NCBI RefSeq assembly: GCF_001514125.1
Contig: NZ_KQ948558.1
Coordinates: 124,001 to 188,000, forward strand
From: Streptomyces longwoodensis
Lineage (GTDB): Bacteria; Actinomycetota; Actinomycetes; Streptomycetales; Streptomycetaceae
Direction of reading: 5' to 3'
Length of the DNA stretch: 64,000 nucleotides
Numbering within the stretch: position 1 is the stretch's first letter; every line of letters starts with the position of its first letter. The notes under the pieces are model-generated. The model was not told the origin of the DNA and ran no database searches. It worked only from the letters and a program-made list of their open reading frames with translations. The position numbers were made by a program, and so were the translations under genes. Below are positions 8,323-16,741 of this stretch, piece by piece.

Positions 8323-11300
8323 ATGATGGCGAAACCAGCGGGGTCCGGAGAATTGTCCCTGTCAGAAATGCTGCGCGCGGCCACCGCCGCCCAGCCCGAC
8401 CGGACTGCCGTCTCCTGTGGCACGGAGCGGCTCTCCTTTCAGCAGCTCAGTGAGCGCAGCGAGCATGTGGGCGCCCACCTGCGGCGGCTCGGTGTGCGGG
8501 CGGACGAACCCGTCGGCATCTTCATGGAGCCGTCCGTCGACCTCATGACGAGCGTCTGGGGTGTCCTGCACTCGGGCGCCGCGTACCTGCCGCTGTCGCC
8601 GGAGTACCCGGACGAGCGGGTGCGCTACATGGTCGCGGACTCGCGGACCGAGGTCGTCCTGACCTCGGAGTCCCTGGTGCCCCGGCTGGCCGCCCTGACG
8701 CCGCCCGGGACGCGGATCGTCACCGTCGCCGACGGCCGGGTCCGCACGGAGGGGCCCGCCGACGGTCCGACCGCCGGGCCGGCGGCATTCGTCCCCCCGC
8801 GGGGCGACTCCCTCGCGTACGTCATCTACACCTCGGGGAGCACCGGCAACCCGAAGGGCATCGGCATCGAACACCACAGCATCGTCAGCCAGATGCGGTG
8901 GCTGGCCGAGGAGCACGGCCTCGACGAGCGCCGGACGGTGCTGCAGAAGACGCCGCTGAGCTTCGACGCGGCCCAGTGGGAGATCCTCGCCCCGGCCTGC
9001 GGCAGCAGCGTGGTGATGAGTGAGCCGGGGATCTACGCCGATCCCGGCGGGCTCATCGACCTCATCACGGCGCACCGGGTCACCACCCTGCAGGGCGTGC
9101 CGACGCTGCTGCAGGCGCTCGTCGACACCGGCCGGCTCTCCGACTGCACCTCGCTCACGCACGTGTTCAGCGGCGGCGAGGCGCTCACCAAGACCCTGGC
9201 GGTCGAACTCCTCGACGCTTTACCGCACGTCGACCTGGTGAACCTGTACGGCCCGAGCGAGTGCACCATCAACGCGTCGGCGCACACCGTGGACCGTGAC
9301 ACCGTCCACGAAGGTCCCGACCACGTCTCCATCGGCCGGCCGGTCCCGGGCATGAGCTTCCACATCCTCGACGCGGCACGCAGACCGGTGGCTCCCGGCG
9401 AGTCGGGTGAACTACACATCGCCGGGCACCAGTTGGCCCGCGGGTACCTCAACAACCCCGAGCTGACGGCGCAACGGTTCATCGCCAACCCGTTCTCCTC
9501 GGACCCGGCGTCCGCCCGTCTGTACCGGACGGGTGACCTGGCCCGCTGGAACGACGACGGCACCGTCCAGTTCCTCGGCCGGACCGACAGCCAGGTCAAG
9601 CTGCGCGGCTTCCGGGTCGAACTGGACGAGATCAAGGTGTCCATCGAGAAGCACGAGTGGGTGAAGCGGGCCGCCGTCCTGGTCCGGGACGACGCCCGGG
9701 TCGGCGCCAACCTGATCGCCTTCATCGAGCTCGACCCGCAGCGCGCCGCGCTGATGGACCAGGGCAACCACGGCAGCCACCACCAGTCGAAGCAGAGCAG
9801 GCTCCAGCTCAAGGCCCAGCTCGCCAACCTGGGGGTGCGTCAGGAGGACGGCGCGGCCGTCGTCGAGCTGCCCGGCCGCGCGGCCACGGCTGGCCAGCGG
9901 CGCACCGTGTTCGCCCGCAAGACGTACCGGTTCTTCGAGGGCGGCGAGGTCACCCGCGCCGACCTCCTGGGCCTGCTCGCCCGCCCGGATGGGCCACCGG
10001 CCGCGCACCGGGACCCGGCCGCCCTGAGCCTGGCCGAACTCGGCACGCTGCTGCGCTGGTTCGGGCAGTTCCCGAGCGGCGAACGGCTGCTGCCCAAGTA
10101 CGGGTACGCCTCCCCCGGCTCGTTGTACGCCACGCAGCTCTACCTGGAGCTGTCCGGGGTCGCGGGCCTCGACGCGGGCCTCTACTACTACCACCCGGTC
10201 GAGCACCGGCTCGTGCTGATCGGAGCGGCCGCGGCAGGCGGGCCCAGGCTGCGGGTGCACTTCGTCGGACGCCGGTCGGCGATCGAGCCGGTCTACCGCA
10301 ACAACATCCAGGAAGTCCTCCAGTTCGAAGCGGGCCACATGGTCGGCCTGTTCGACCACGTCCTCCCCGAGTACGGGCTGCGCATCAACCCCGGCCCGGC
10401 CACGCCGGGGGTCAAGGACCTGCTGCGCTGCCCGGACGAGGACTACTACCTCGCGACCTACGAGGTGGAGTCGGCCGCGGCACCGGCCGTGCCCAGCCCG
10501 GTCGAGCTGTACGTGCAGGCCCACCCCGACCGGGTCGTGGACCTGCACGGCGGCCAGTACCGCTTCGACGGCGCCGACTTGGTGCACGTGTCCGACGACC
10601 TGGTCCGCAAGCAGGACGTCATCGCCATCAACCAGGAGGTGTACGACCGGGCGAGCTTCGGCGTCAGCCTGATCGGCCGCGCACCGGAGCCCTGGCAGCG
10701 CTACGTCGACCTCGGCCGGGAGCTGCAGCGCCTGCAGCTGAACGGTCTCGACGTGGGGCTGATGTCGTCGGGCTACAGCTCGGAGACCGGCAACCCCCTG
10801 CCGTCCGCCCGGCGCATCGCGGACATCGTCGACCTCGGCCCCGGCACGGCCTCCTACTTCGCCGTCGGCGGCCGCATCAGCGCCGAACAGCGGCTCAGCG
10901 AGGGGATGAAGGAGGACTCCGTCCACATGCGGGGGCCGGCCGAGATCGTCAAGGACAACCTCGCCGAGACGCTGCCCCCGTACATGGTGCCCAACCGGGT
11001 CACCGTGCTGGACGCCTTCCCGCTCACCCCGAACGGCAAGATCGACCACCAGGCCCTGCGCGAGCGGGACAAGGCGGCCGTCGACCACACCGACACACCG
11101 GTCGTCCCGCCCCGCACGCCCACCGAGGAGGCCATCGCCGCGCTCTGGGGCGCGGTGCTCCGCCAGGAACGCGTCTCGATCCGGGACAACTTCTTCGCCG
11201 CCGGGGGCCACTCGCTGACCGCGGTCAACCTGGTCGGGCGGATCAACCGGGAACTCGGCAGCTCCCTGCCGCTCCAGGTGCTGTTCGACGCGCCGACCAT

Positions 11301-12387
11301 CGCCGAGCTGGCCCGGCGCGTCGACCGGGAGCCCGCGACCGCGCTCACCCGGCTGGTGCGGCTGCGCGCCGGGGACGGCGCCCGGCCGGTGTTCTGCTGG
11401 CCCGGGCTCGGCGGCTACCCGATGAGCCTGCGGCTGCTGGCCGGCCGGCTGGAGCTGGACCGGCCGTTCCTCGGGGTGCAGGCCCACGGCATCAACGAGG
11501 GCGAGGTGCCCTACCCGACGTTCGAGGAGATGGTCGCCAGGGACATCGAACTCGTCCGGCGGGTCCAGCCGGTCGGCCCGTACACCCTGTGGGGGTACTC
11601 CTTCGGGGCCCGGGTCGCCTTCGAGGTGGCCCACCAGCTGGAGCGGGCGGGCGAGCAGGTCGACGAGCTGATCCTGATCGCGCCGGGCAAGCCGCCCGTG
11701 GAGGCCGGCGCCGAGCATGCGGCGGAGGCAGCGGCCGGCTACGCCGACCCCACCTTCGTCTCGATCCTGTACTCGGTGTTCGCCGGGAACCTGGAGCGGT
11801 CGGCGGTCGAGGCGTGCCTCGCCGCGACCCGGGACGAGGACTCCTTCGTCGACTTCGTCTGCGGCCGGTTCGAGCACCTGGACCGTGACCTGGTGCGCCG
11901 CATCGTCGGCGTGGTGCGGACGACCTTCCCCTTCGAGTACGCCCCCGACGAGCTGGCCCGGCGCGGCGTCACGGCGCCGATCACCGTGCTCCGGGCCCGG
12001 GGCGACCAGGACTCCTTCATCGACTCCGCCCCCGGGCTCGCGCGGACGTCCCTGCAGATCAGCCGGCTCCAGGCGGACCACTACGAACTGCTGCGCGCGC
12101 GGGGCATCGACGAACTCGTCTCCGCCCTGGACGCCGCGCACCTCACCGGAAAGGCCATCGGAGTGCCCCACGTCAGCATCAAGCATTTCCCGAACAACCT
12201 CGCGGCCGACCAGATCTCCGCGCTCGTCGACGCGATCACCAGCGCCGTGCGGACCGCCTTCTCGGTCGACGAGGGCGCCGTGTCGATCGCCCTCGAACCG
12301 GTCGCCCAGGAGGCCTGGACCGAGCGGGTGTACATACCCGAGATCGTCCAGGGGACGGCGAACCTGGTGAAGGCCCCCAACTACTGA
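8323..12387 (+). CDS. Indigoidine-synthetase-like NRPS (A-Ox-T-TE) fused to a tautomerase
   Basis: A 1354-residue single-module synthetase. The adenylation domain (about 10-490, resumed about 875-925) has specificity residues that I read as D-A-W-Q-F-G-L-I-N-K, one change from the known glutamine code. An oxidase (SagB/McbC nitroreductase-like) domain of about 370 residues is inserted between motifs A8 and A9, as in BpsA/IndC. Then come a carrier domain (GGHSL, Ser964) and a thioesterase (GYSFGA, Ser1093). The enzyme should activate Gln, dehydrogenate it and release a cyclised aminopyridinedione-type product. Residues 1282-1354 add a PptA-like tautomerase, absent from the roughly 1280-residue BpsA class. 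Leu300 is a TTA codon. ATG at 8323 or 8326 is possible. Confidence 0.93.
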   Translation: MMAKPAGSGELSLSEMLRAATAAQPDRTAVSCGTERLSFQQLSERSEHVGAHLRRLGVRADEPVGIFMEPSVDLMTSVWGVLHSGAAYLPLSPEYPDERVRYMVADSRTEVVLTSESLVPRLAALTPPGTRIVTVADGRVRTEGPADGPTAGPAAFVPPRGDSLAYVIYTSGSTGNPKGIGIEHHSIVSQMRWLAEEHGLDERRTVLQKTPLSFDAAQWEILAPACGSSVVMSEPGIYADPGGLIDLITAHRVTTLQGVPTLLQALVDTGRLSDCTSLTHVFSGGEALTKTLAVELLDALPHVDLVNLYGPSECTINASAHTVDRDTVHEGPDHVSIGRPVPGMSFHILDAARRPVAPGESGELHIAGHQLARGYLNNPELTAQRFIANPFSSDPASARLYRTGDLARWNDDGTVQFLGRTDSQVKLRGFRVELDEIKVSIEKHEWVKRAAVLVRDDARVGANLIAFIELDPQRAALMDQGNHGSHHQSKQSRLQLKAQLANLGVRQEDGAAVVELPGRAATAGQRRTVFARKTYRFFEGGEVTRADLLGLLARPDGPPAAHRDPAALSLAELGTLLRWFGQFPSGERLLPKYGYASPGSLYATQLYLELSGVAGLDAGLYYYHPVEHRLVLIGAAAAGGPRLRVHFVGRRSAIEPVYRNNIQEVLQFEAGHMVGLFDHVLPEYGLRINPGPATPGVKDLLRCPDEDYYLATYEVESAAAPAVPSPVELYVQAHPDRVVDLHGGQYRFDGADLVHVSDDLVRKQDVIAINQEVYDRASFGVSLIGRAPEPWQRYVDLGRELQRLQLNGLDVGLMSSGYSSETGNPLPSARRIADIVDLGPGTASYFAVGGRISAEQRLSEGMKEDSVHMRGPAEIVKDNLAETLPPYMVPNRVTVLDAFPLTPNGKIDHQALRERDKAAVDHTDTPVVPPRTPTEEAIAALWGAVLRQERVSIRDNFFAAGGHSLTAVNLVGRINRELGSSLPLQVLFDAPTIAELARRVDREPATALTRLVRLRAGDGARPVFCWPGLGGYPMSLRLLAGRLELDRPFLGVQAHGINEGEVPYPTFEEMVARDIELVRRVQPVGPYTLWGYSFGARVAFEVAHQLERAGEQVDELILIAPGKPPVEAGAEHAAEAAAGYADPTFVSILYSVFAGNLERSAVEACLAATRDEDSFVDFVCGRFEHLDRDLVRRIVGVVRTTFPFEYAPDELARRGVTAPITVLRARGDQDSFIDSAPGLARTSLQISRLQADHYELLRARGIDELVSALDAAHLTGKAIGVPHVSIKHFPNNLAADQISALVDAITSAVRTAFSVDEGAVSIALEPVAQEAWTERVYIPEIVQGTANLVKAPNY
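9220..9222 (+). other. TTA leucine codon (bldA target) in the synthetase
   Basis: Codon 300 of the synthetase is TTA (GAC GCT TTA CCG). In Streptomyces TTA is read only by the bldA tRNA, so full translation should depend on developmental state. I saw no other in-frame TTA in this gene. Confidence 0.8.
12148..12154 (+). promoter_or_regulatory. Internal ribosome-binding site before the tautomerase domain
   Basis: GGAAAGG lies within the synthetase reading frame, eight bases upstream of an in-frame GTG at 12163. The match and the spacing are those of a good Shine-Dalgarno site. Confidence 0.5.
12163..12387 (+). CDS. Possible internally initiated PptA-like tautomerase
   Basis: Same frame and stop as the synthetase. 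Starting at the GTG at 12163 gives a 74-residue protein beginning Met-Pro-His-Val-Ser-Ile-Lys, the layout of free-standing PptA/4-oxalocrotonate tautomerases, whose catalytic base is the amino group of Pro1 after Met removal. In the fusion this proline is residue 1282 and internal, so it could not act that way. With GGAAAGG eight bases upstream, two products from one gene (fused and free) are plausible. The family match is clear (ISIALE-type strand, EAW, PEI, KAPNY tail). Internal initiation is inference. Confidence 0.5.
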   Translation: MPHVSIKHFPNNLAADQISALVDAITSAVRTAFSVDEGAVSIALEPVAQEAWTERVYIPEIVQGTANLVKAPNY

Positions 12388-12449
12388 CGCCCGCCGCGGA
12401 ATTCGACGTGCCACCGGGAAAGACCAGACATGACATTACGGAGCATCGC

Positions 12450-13058
12450 ATGCGTAGGCTGATCGTCAGGGCGAGGGAGGACCTCTCCGTGATCGTCGCG
12501 CGGGACCCGTCGGTCCGCACCCGCGCGGAGGCGCTGCTGCACCCCGCCCTGCCGGCGCTGTGGACCCACCGGCTGGCGCACGCCCTCTACACCCGTGGGC
12601 ACCGTCAACTCGCCCGGCTCCTCGCCTATGTGGCCCGCTCGGTGACCGGTGGCATCGAGATCCACCCGGGCGCGAGGCTCGGCCGGCGCGTGTTCATCGA
12701 CCACGGCGCGGCGGTGGTGATCGGGGAGACGGCCGAGGTCGGCGACGACGTCACGATCTTCCACCAGGTCACGCTGGGTTCGGTCGGCTGGTGGCGGGAC
12801 GGGCGCCGGGCGGCCGGCGCCCGCCGGCACCCCGTCGTCGGCGACCGCGTGGTGCTCGGCACCAACGCGATCGTGCTGGGCCCGGTCACCGTGGGCGACG
12901 ACGCGCTGGTCGGCGCCGGGTCGCTCGTCCTGGGTGACGTGCCGCCGGGCGCCCGCGTGATGGCCCCCCTGGGCGAGGTCACGCCGCGCCTGTCGGCCGC
13001 GGACCGCGAGGAGGCGGACGAGCTGCTGCGCGCGCTGGCCACCTCCGGGTGCTGGTGA
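12450..13058 (+). CDS. Serine O-acetyltransferase (CysE-like)
   Basis: A 202-residue left-handed beta-helix acyltransferase. ATG at 12450 is preferred over the GTG at 12408 because GGAG lies six bases upstream. It shows the serine acetyltransferase signature GGIEIHPGARLG, then FIDHGAAVVIGE with the catalytic His, followed by hexapeptide repeats (VVGDRVVLGTNAIVLGPVTV). It should make O-acetyl-L-serine from Ser and acetyl-CoA. Being 62 bp behind the synthetase and ahead of a gene with a cysteine-synthase domain, it is probably dedicated to this cluster rather than to primary cysteine synthesis. Confidence 0.9.
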   Translation: MRRLIVRAREDLSVIVARDPSVRTRAEALLHPALPALWTHRLAHALYTRGHRQLARLLAYVARSVTGGIEIHPGARLGRRVFIDHGAAVVIGETAEVGDDVTIFHQVTLGSVGWWRDGRRAAGARRHPVVGDRVVLGTNAIVLGPVTVGDDALVGAGSLVLGDVPPGARVMAPLGEVTPRLSAADREEADELLRALATSGCW

Positions 13059-13140
13059 CGGCCGGCCCCGTCCCCCACCCCGCACGTCGCCCGCCGTTCC
13101 CCGCCCCCCGACCACGCGTCGGCAGCCATCGGAGGCACAC

Positions 13141-15387
13141 ATGATTCACGTCGGAGTCGTGGAGAGCAATCTCTCCGGATCCGGCTTCGAGGGCCTGCAG
13201 ATCATCAAGGAACTCGACTGCCGCGTCACCTTCTTCACCCGCGACCTGGACCGCTACCTGGCCGTGCCCGGCGGACCCGCCTACTTCGAGCAGTACGTCG
13301 ACGAGATCGTCCACTGCGAGACGAACATCTACGAGGAGCTCCTGCCGCACGTGCACGCGGCCGGGGCGGAGCACCCCTTCGACGCGTTCCTCACCCTCGC
13401 CGAGTACGACGTGGTGGTGGCCGCCCAGGTGGCGGTCCACCTCGGGCTCCCCACGGTCAGCGTCGACGGTGTCGCGACCGCGCGCAACAAGGCGCTGATG
13501 CGCCGGCGCTGCGCCGAACTGGGCGTCGCCATACCGGCGTTCCGCACCGTGCGCGACGCCGCCGAGGCGGAGGCGGCCGCGGCCGAGATCGGACTGCCCT
13601 GCGTGGTCAAGCCGGCCGACGAGACCAGCAGCGCGGACGTGCGGCTGGTCGACACCGCGGCGCAGGCCGCCGAACACGTCGCGCTGATCCAGTCCCGCAG
13701 GGAGAACACCCGCGGTCAGGCGCGCTACCACGAGCTGATGGTCGAGGAGTACCTGAGCGGCCCCGAGGTCAGCGTGGAGGTGCTGGCCGACGGCGACCGC
13801 TACGAGGTCTTCGGCGTCACCGACAAGTCGGTCGTCGGCCAGGGCTACTTCGTGGAGCTGGCCCACACCTTCCCCTCCAGCCTGCCCGAGCCGGTGGTCC
13901 GCGCCTGCGGCGACCTGGCCGTCGAGGCGCTGCGCGCGGTCGGGTTCGACCTGGGCATGGCGCACGTCGAGATCAAGGTGACGCCGGGCGGGCCCAAGCT
14001 CATCGAGATCAACCCCCGGCCCGCCGGGGGCAAGATCACCTACCTGGTCGACCGGGCCCTGGGCATCAAGTCCCTGGAGCTGGTGGCCCGGCAGTACCTG
14101 GGGCAGCCCCTGCCCGCCCGCGTCCTGCCCGAGAAGCCGGTCGGCGGCGCCGCCATCCGTTACCTGACCGCACCGCCCGGCCGGGTCGTGTCGGTCGGCG
14201 GCCGGGAACGGGCCGCCGCGCTGCCCGGCGTCGAGGAAGTGGTCGTCAAGCCCAAGCAGGGCTCCGTGATACGGGAGTTGCGCCGCAACGGCGACCGCGC
14301 CGGGCACGTGCTCGTGGTGGCCGACACCGCCGAGCTCGCGGCGCGCACCGCGGAGGCCGCCGCGCAGGAGATCAGCATCCGCACCGAGCCCGTCGTACGG
14401 CGCCCGGTCGCGGACTCCCTGGCCGACCTGATCGGGGGCACCCCACTGCTGCGGCTGCCGGTGCACCGCGTCGTGGACGGGGCCCCGGACGACGCCGAGG
14501 TGCTGGCCAAGCTGGAGCTGTTCAACCCCTGGTCCAGCAGCAAGGACCGGGCCGCGCTGTCGATGCTGCGCGGCGCCGAGGAGCGCGGGCTGCTCACCCC
14601 GGGCGACGGCACCGTGATCGAGGCGACCTCGGGCAACACCGGCATCTCGCTGGCCGCGCTGGCCGCGGCGCGCGGCTACCGCTGCGTCATCGTGCTGCCG
14701 GACAACGCCACCCAGGAGCGGGTGGCCATCCTGCGCTCCCTCGGCGCCGAGGTCGTACGGACCCCGCACACGGGCGGCTACCAGGCGGCCGTCGACAAGG
14801 CGGAGGAGCTGCACCGGCAGACCCCCGGGTCCTGGTTCTGCTGCCAGCACGACAACCCGGACAACACCCGCGCCCACTACGAGACGACCGGCCCGGAGAT
14901 CTGGAGCGACGCCGACGGGCGGATCGACGTGTTCGTGGCCGGGGTGGGCACCGGCGGGACGCTCAGCGGCGCCGGACGCTACCTGCGCGAGGCGCACCCG
15001 GCGGTGCGGATCGTGGCGGTGGAGCCGGCCGGCTCGCCGCTGCTGTCCGGCGGCGAGCCGGGGACGCACTCCATCCCGGGCTTCAACGGCGGCTTCATCG
15101 CGCCCACCACCGAACGCCACCTCATCGACGAGGTGATCGCGGTCTCCGACGAGGACGCCCTGGACACCACCCGGCGGCTCGCGGCGCGCGCCGGTCTGCT
15201 GGTCGGGGTCTCGGCGGGTGCCGTCGTCCACGCGGCCGGCGTCCTGGCGGCCCGCCCGGAGTACCGGGGCCGGCGCATCGTGACCCTGTTGCCCGACACC
15301 GGCGAGCGCTACCTCAGCGTGCTGGGCCGCGAGGCCGAGGCCGGGCCGGCCGGCGCCGTGGCCGCCGGGGCGGGCGGTGCCCGGTGA
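13141..15387 (+). CDS. ATP-grasp ligase fused to cysteine-synthase-type PLP enzyme
   Basis: A 748-residue bifunctional protein, ATG with GGAGG upstream. Residues about 1-410 are an ATP-grasp carboxylate-amine ligase; the metal-binding Glu and Asn are visible in KLIEINPRPAGG. Residues about 420-735 are a fold-type II PLP enzyme of the cysteine synthase family: PLP lysine Lys468 in NPWSSSKDR, the substrate loop EATSGNTG, and the phosphate-binding GTGGTLSG. The PLP half should use O-acetylserine (from the upstream gene) or a similar activated serine for beta-replacement, and the ATP-grasp half should couple the resulting amino acid to a partner. The nucleophile and partner are not readable. I know of no characterised homologue with this fusion, but could not search. 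Confidence 0.9.
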   Translation: MIHVGVVESNLSGSGFEGLQIIKELDCRVTFFTRDLDRYLAVPGGPAYFEQYVDEIVHCETNIYEELLPHVHAAGAEHPFDAFLTLAEYDVVVAAQVAVHLGLPTVSVDGVATARNKALMRRRCAELGVAIPAFRTVRDAAEAEAAAAEIGLPCVVKPADETSSADVRLVDTAAQAAEHVALIQSRRENTRGQARYHELMVEEYLSGPEVSVEVLADGDRYEVFGVTDKSVVGQGYFVELAHTFPSSLPEPVVRACGDLAVEALRAVGFDLGMAHVEIKVTPGGPKLIEINPRPAGGKITYLVDRALGIKSLELVARQYLGQPLPARVLPEKPVGGAAIRYLTAPPGRVVSVGGRERAAALPGVEEVVVKPKQGSVIRELRRNGDRAGHVLVVADTAELAARTAEAAAQEISIRTEPVVRRPVADSLADLIGGTPLLRLPVHRVVDGAPDDAEVLAKLELFNPWSSSKDRAALSMLRGAEERGLLTPGDGTVIEATSGNTGISLAALAAARGYRCVIVLPDNATQERVAILRSLGAEVVRTPHTGGYQAAVDKAEELHRQTPGSWFCCQHDNPDNTRAHYETTGPEIWSDADGRIDVFVAGVGTGGTLSGAGRYLREAHPAVRIVAVEPAGSPLLSGGEPGTHSIPGFNGGFIAPTTERHLIDEVIAVSDEDALDTTRRLAARAGLLVGVSAGAVVHAAGVLAARPEYRGRRIVTLLPDTGERYLSVLGREAEAGPAGAVAAGAGGAR

Positions 15388-16658
15388 CGACACCCGCACC
15401 CGCCGACGGCCGGCCGCGCCTGCTGATGGTGATGCCGTACCGCCAGTTCGTGCGCAAGGCCCAGGCCGAGGGGTTCTGGGTCGGCGCGGTCTGGGACCCC
15501 CGGCTGGAGTCGCCCGCCTACCTCGACGACGTCCGCGCCCTGGCCGACCTGTACGTGGAGACCGACTTCCAGGACCCGGACGCGCTGCGCCGCACCCTGC
15601 GCGAGGTGGCCCGCGAGCACCGGGCCACGGTGATCTACCACATCGGCCGGGAGGAAACGATGGTCACCGCCCACGAGGTGGCCGAGGAACTGCACGCCGA
15701 GCTCAACCCGGCCGAGGCGATCCGCTTCCTCGCCGACAAGCACGCGATGCGTGACCTGCTCGCCCGGCGCGGGCTGTCCCCGGTGTCCTTCGAGGCGGCG
15801 CCGACCCGGCGGGAGGTGCCGGGCGCGGTCGAGCGGATCGGCTGCCCCGCCGTCGTCAAGCCGGCCGCGCTCGCCGGCAGCCGGGGCGTGTTCCTGTGGC
15901 AGGAGCCGCAGGACCGGGCGACGTGGACGGCGCTCGTAGACGCGTACGGCTACGACGGGCCGTTCCTGGTCGAGGAGTACCTGCGGGGTCCCGAGTACAG
16001 CGTGGAGACGCTGAGCCGGGACGGCCACCACCAGGTCGTCGGCATCACCGAGAAGCTGCTGGGCCCGCCGCCGCTGTTCGTGGAGGTCGGGCACGTCCAC
16101 CCGGCGCCGCTCCCCGAGGACCGCCGGCGGGCCGTGGAGGACCTCACCACCGAGCTCCTCACGGCGTGCGGCTATCGGTTCGGGCCGGCCCACACCGAGG
16201 TCATATGGACCGAGCGCGGCCCGCGGATCGTCGAGTCGCAGGCCCGTCTCGGCGGTGACCGCATCCCGCGGCTCGTCGAGCTGGCCACCGGACTGGACAT
16301 CGAGCAGGCGATCTTCACCGCCCTCGCGGACCGGCCGGTGGCGCTCTCCGGGGCGACGGCGACGGCGATCGTGCGGTTCTTCACCTTCCCGCCCGGCCGC
16401 ATCGGCGAGATCCGGGGCCTGGAGACGATCGCCGCGCTCCCCCACGTCGACGAGCTGAGCCTGCGGCTGAGTGAGGGTGACACGGTCCCGGAGGTCCGCG
16501 ACTCCAAGAGCCGGCACGGGCACGTCATCGTCTCGGGCGCCACCGCCGAGGAGGCCCGGGCCCGCTCCGCGGAGGTGCTCGCCGCCCTCGAGGTCGTCAT
16601 CGACGGCACGCCCGTCCGGGCGGACGGCCGCACCTCGGTGCTCGGGACGCCCGTATGA
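15384..16658 (+). CDS. ATP-grasp ligase (second)
   Basis: A 424-residue ATP-grasp carboxylate-amine ligase. The GTG start overlaps the previous stop (GTGA), so translation is coupled. N-terminal Rossmann-like lobe to about residue 115, then the ATP-grasp with the VVKPAALAGSRGV phosphate loop, FLVEEYLRGPEYSVE, and the metal site HTEV...RIVESQARLGGD, where the usual Asn after Glu is Gln. The C-terminal lobe (about 330-400) is the extra domain seen in L-amino-acid ligases of natural product clusters. It probably forms one amide bond of the product. Confidence 0.9.
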   Translation: MTTPAPADGRPRLLMVMPYRQFVRKAQAEGFWVGAVWDPRLESPAYLDDVRALADLYVETDFQDPDALRRTLREVAREHRATVIYHIGREETMVTAHEVAEELHAELNPAEAIRFLADKHAMRDLLARRGLSPVSFEAAPTRREVPGAVERIGCPAVVKPAALAGSRGVFLWQEPQDRATWTALVDAYGYDGPFLVEEYLRGPEYSVETLSRDGHHQVVGITEKLLGPPPLFVEVGHVHPAPLPEDRRRAVEDLTTELLTACGYRFGPAHTEVIWTERGPRIVESQARLGGDRIPRLVELATGLDIEQAIFTALADRPVALSGATATAIVRFFTFPPGRIGEIRGLETIAALPHVDELSLRLSEGDTVPEVRDSKSRHGHVIVSGATAEEARARSAEVLAALEVVIDGTPVRADGRTSVLGTPV

Positions 16659-16705
16659 ACGCCGTCGGTCACGAGTCCCCCCACGTTCGAAGAAAGGCAG
16701 TGACC

Positions 16706-16741
16706 ATGCAGTGGTCCACACCCACCAGGAGATCGCCATGA
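16706..16741 (+). CDS. Possible 11-residue leader ORF (MQWSTPTRRSP)
   Basis: ATG with GAAAGG upstream (agaaaggcagtgaccATG), 11 codons, and a TGA that overlaps the start of the next gene as ATGA at 16738. This arrangement would couple translation into the third ATP-grasp gene. It may be only a coupling device. A substrate role for the encoded peptide is speculative. Confidence 0.25.
   Translation: MQWSTPTRRSP

Noticed and set aside
8323..12387. Synthetase as a plain indigoidine (blue pigment) gene
   Set aside because: The core fits, but the fused tautomerase and the linked ATP-grasp, serine acetyltransferase and cysteine-synthase genes point to a further or different product. Pigment formation is not excluded.
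9412..12414. 1000-codon frame antisense to the synthetase
   Set aside because: Same reason: no domain pattern, and the plus-strand NRPS explains the codon bias.
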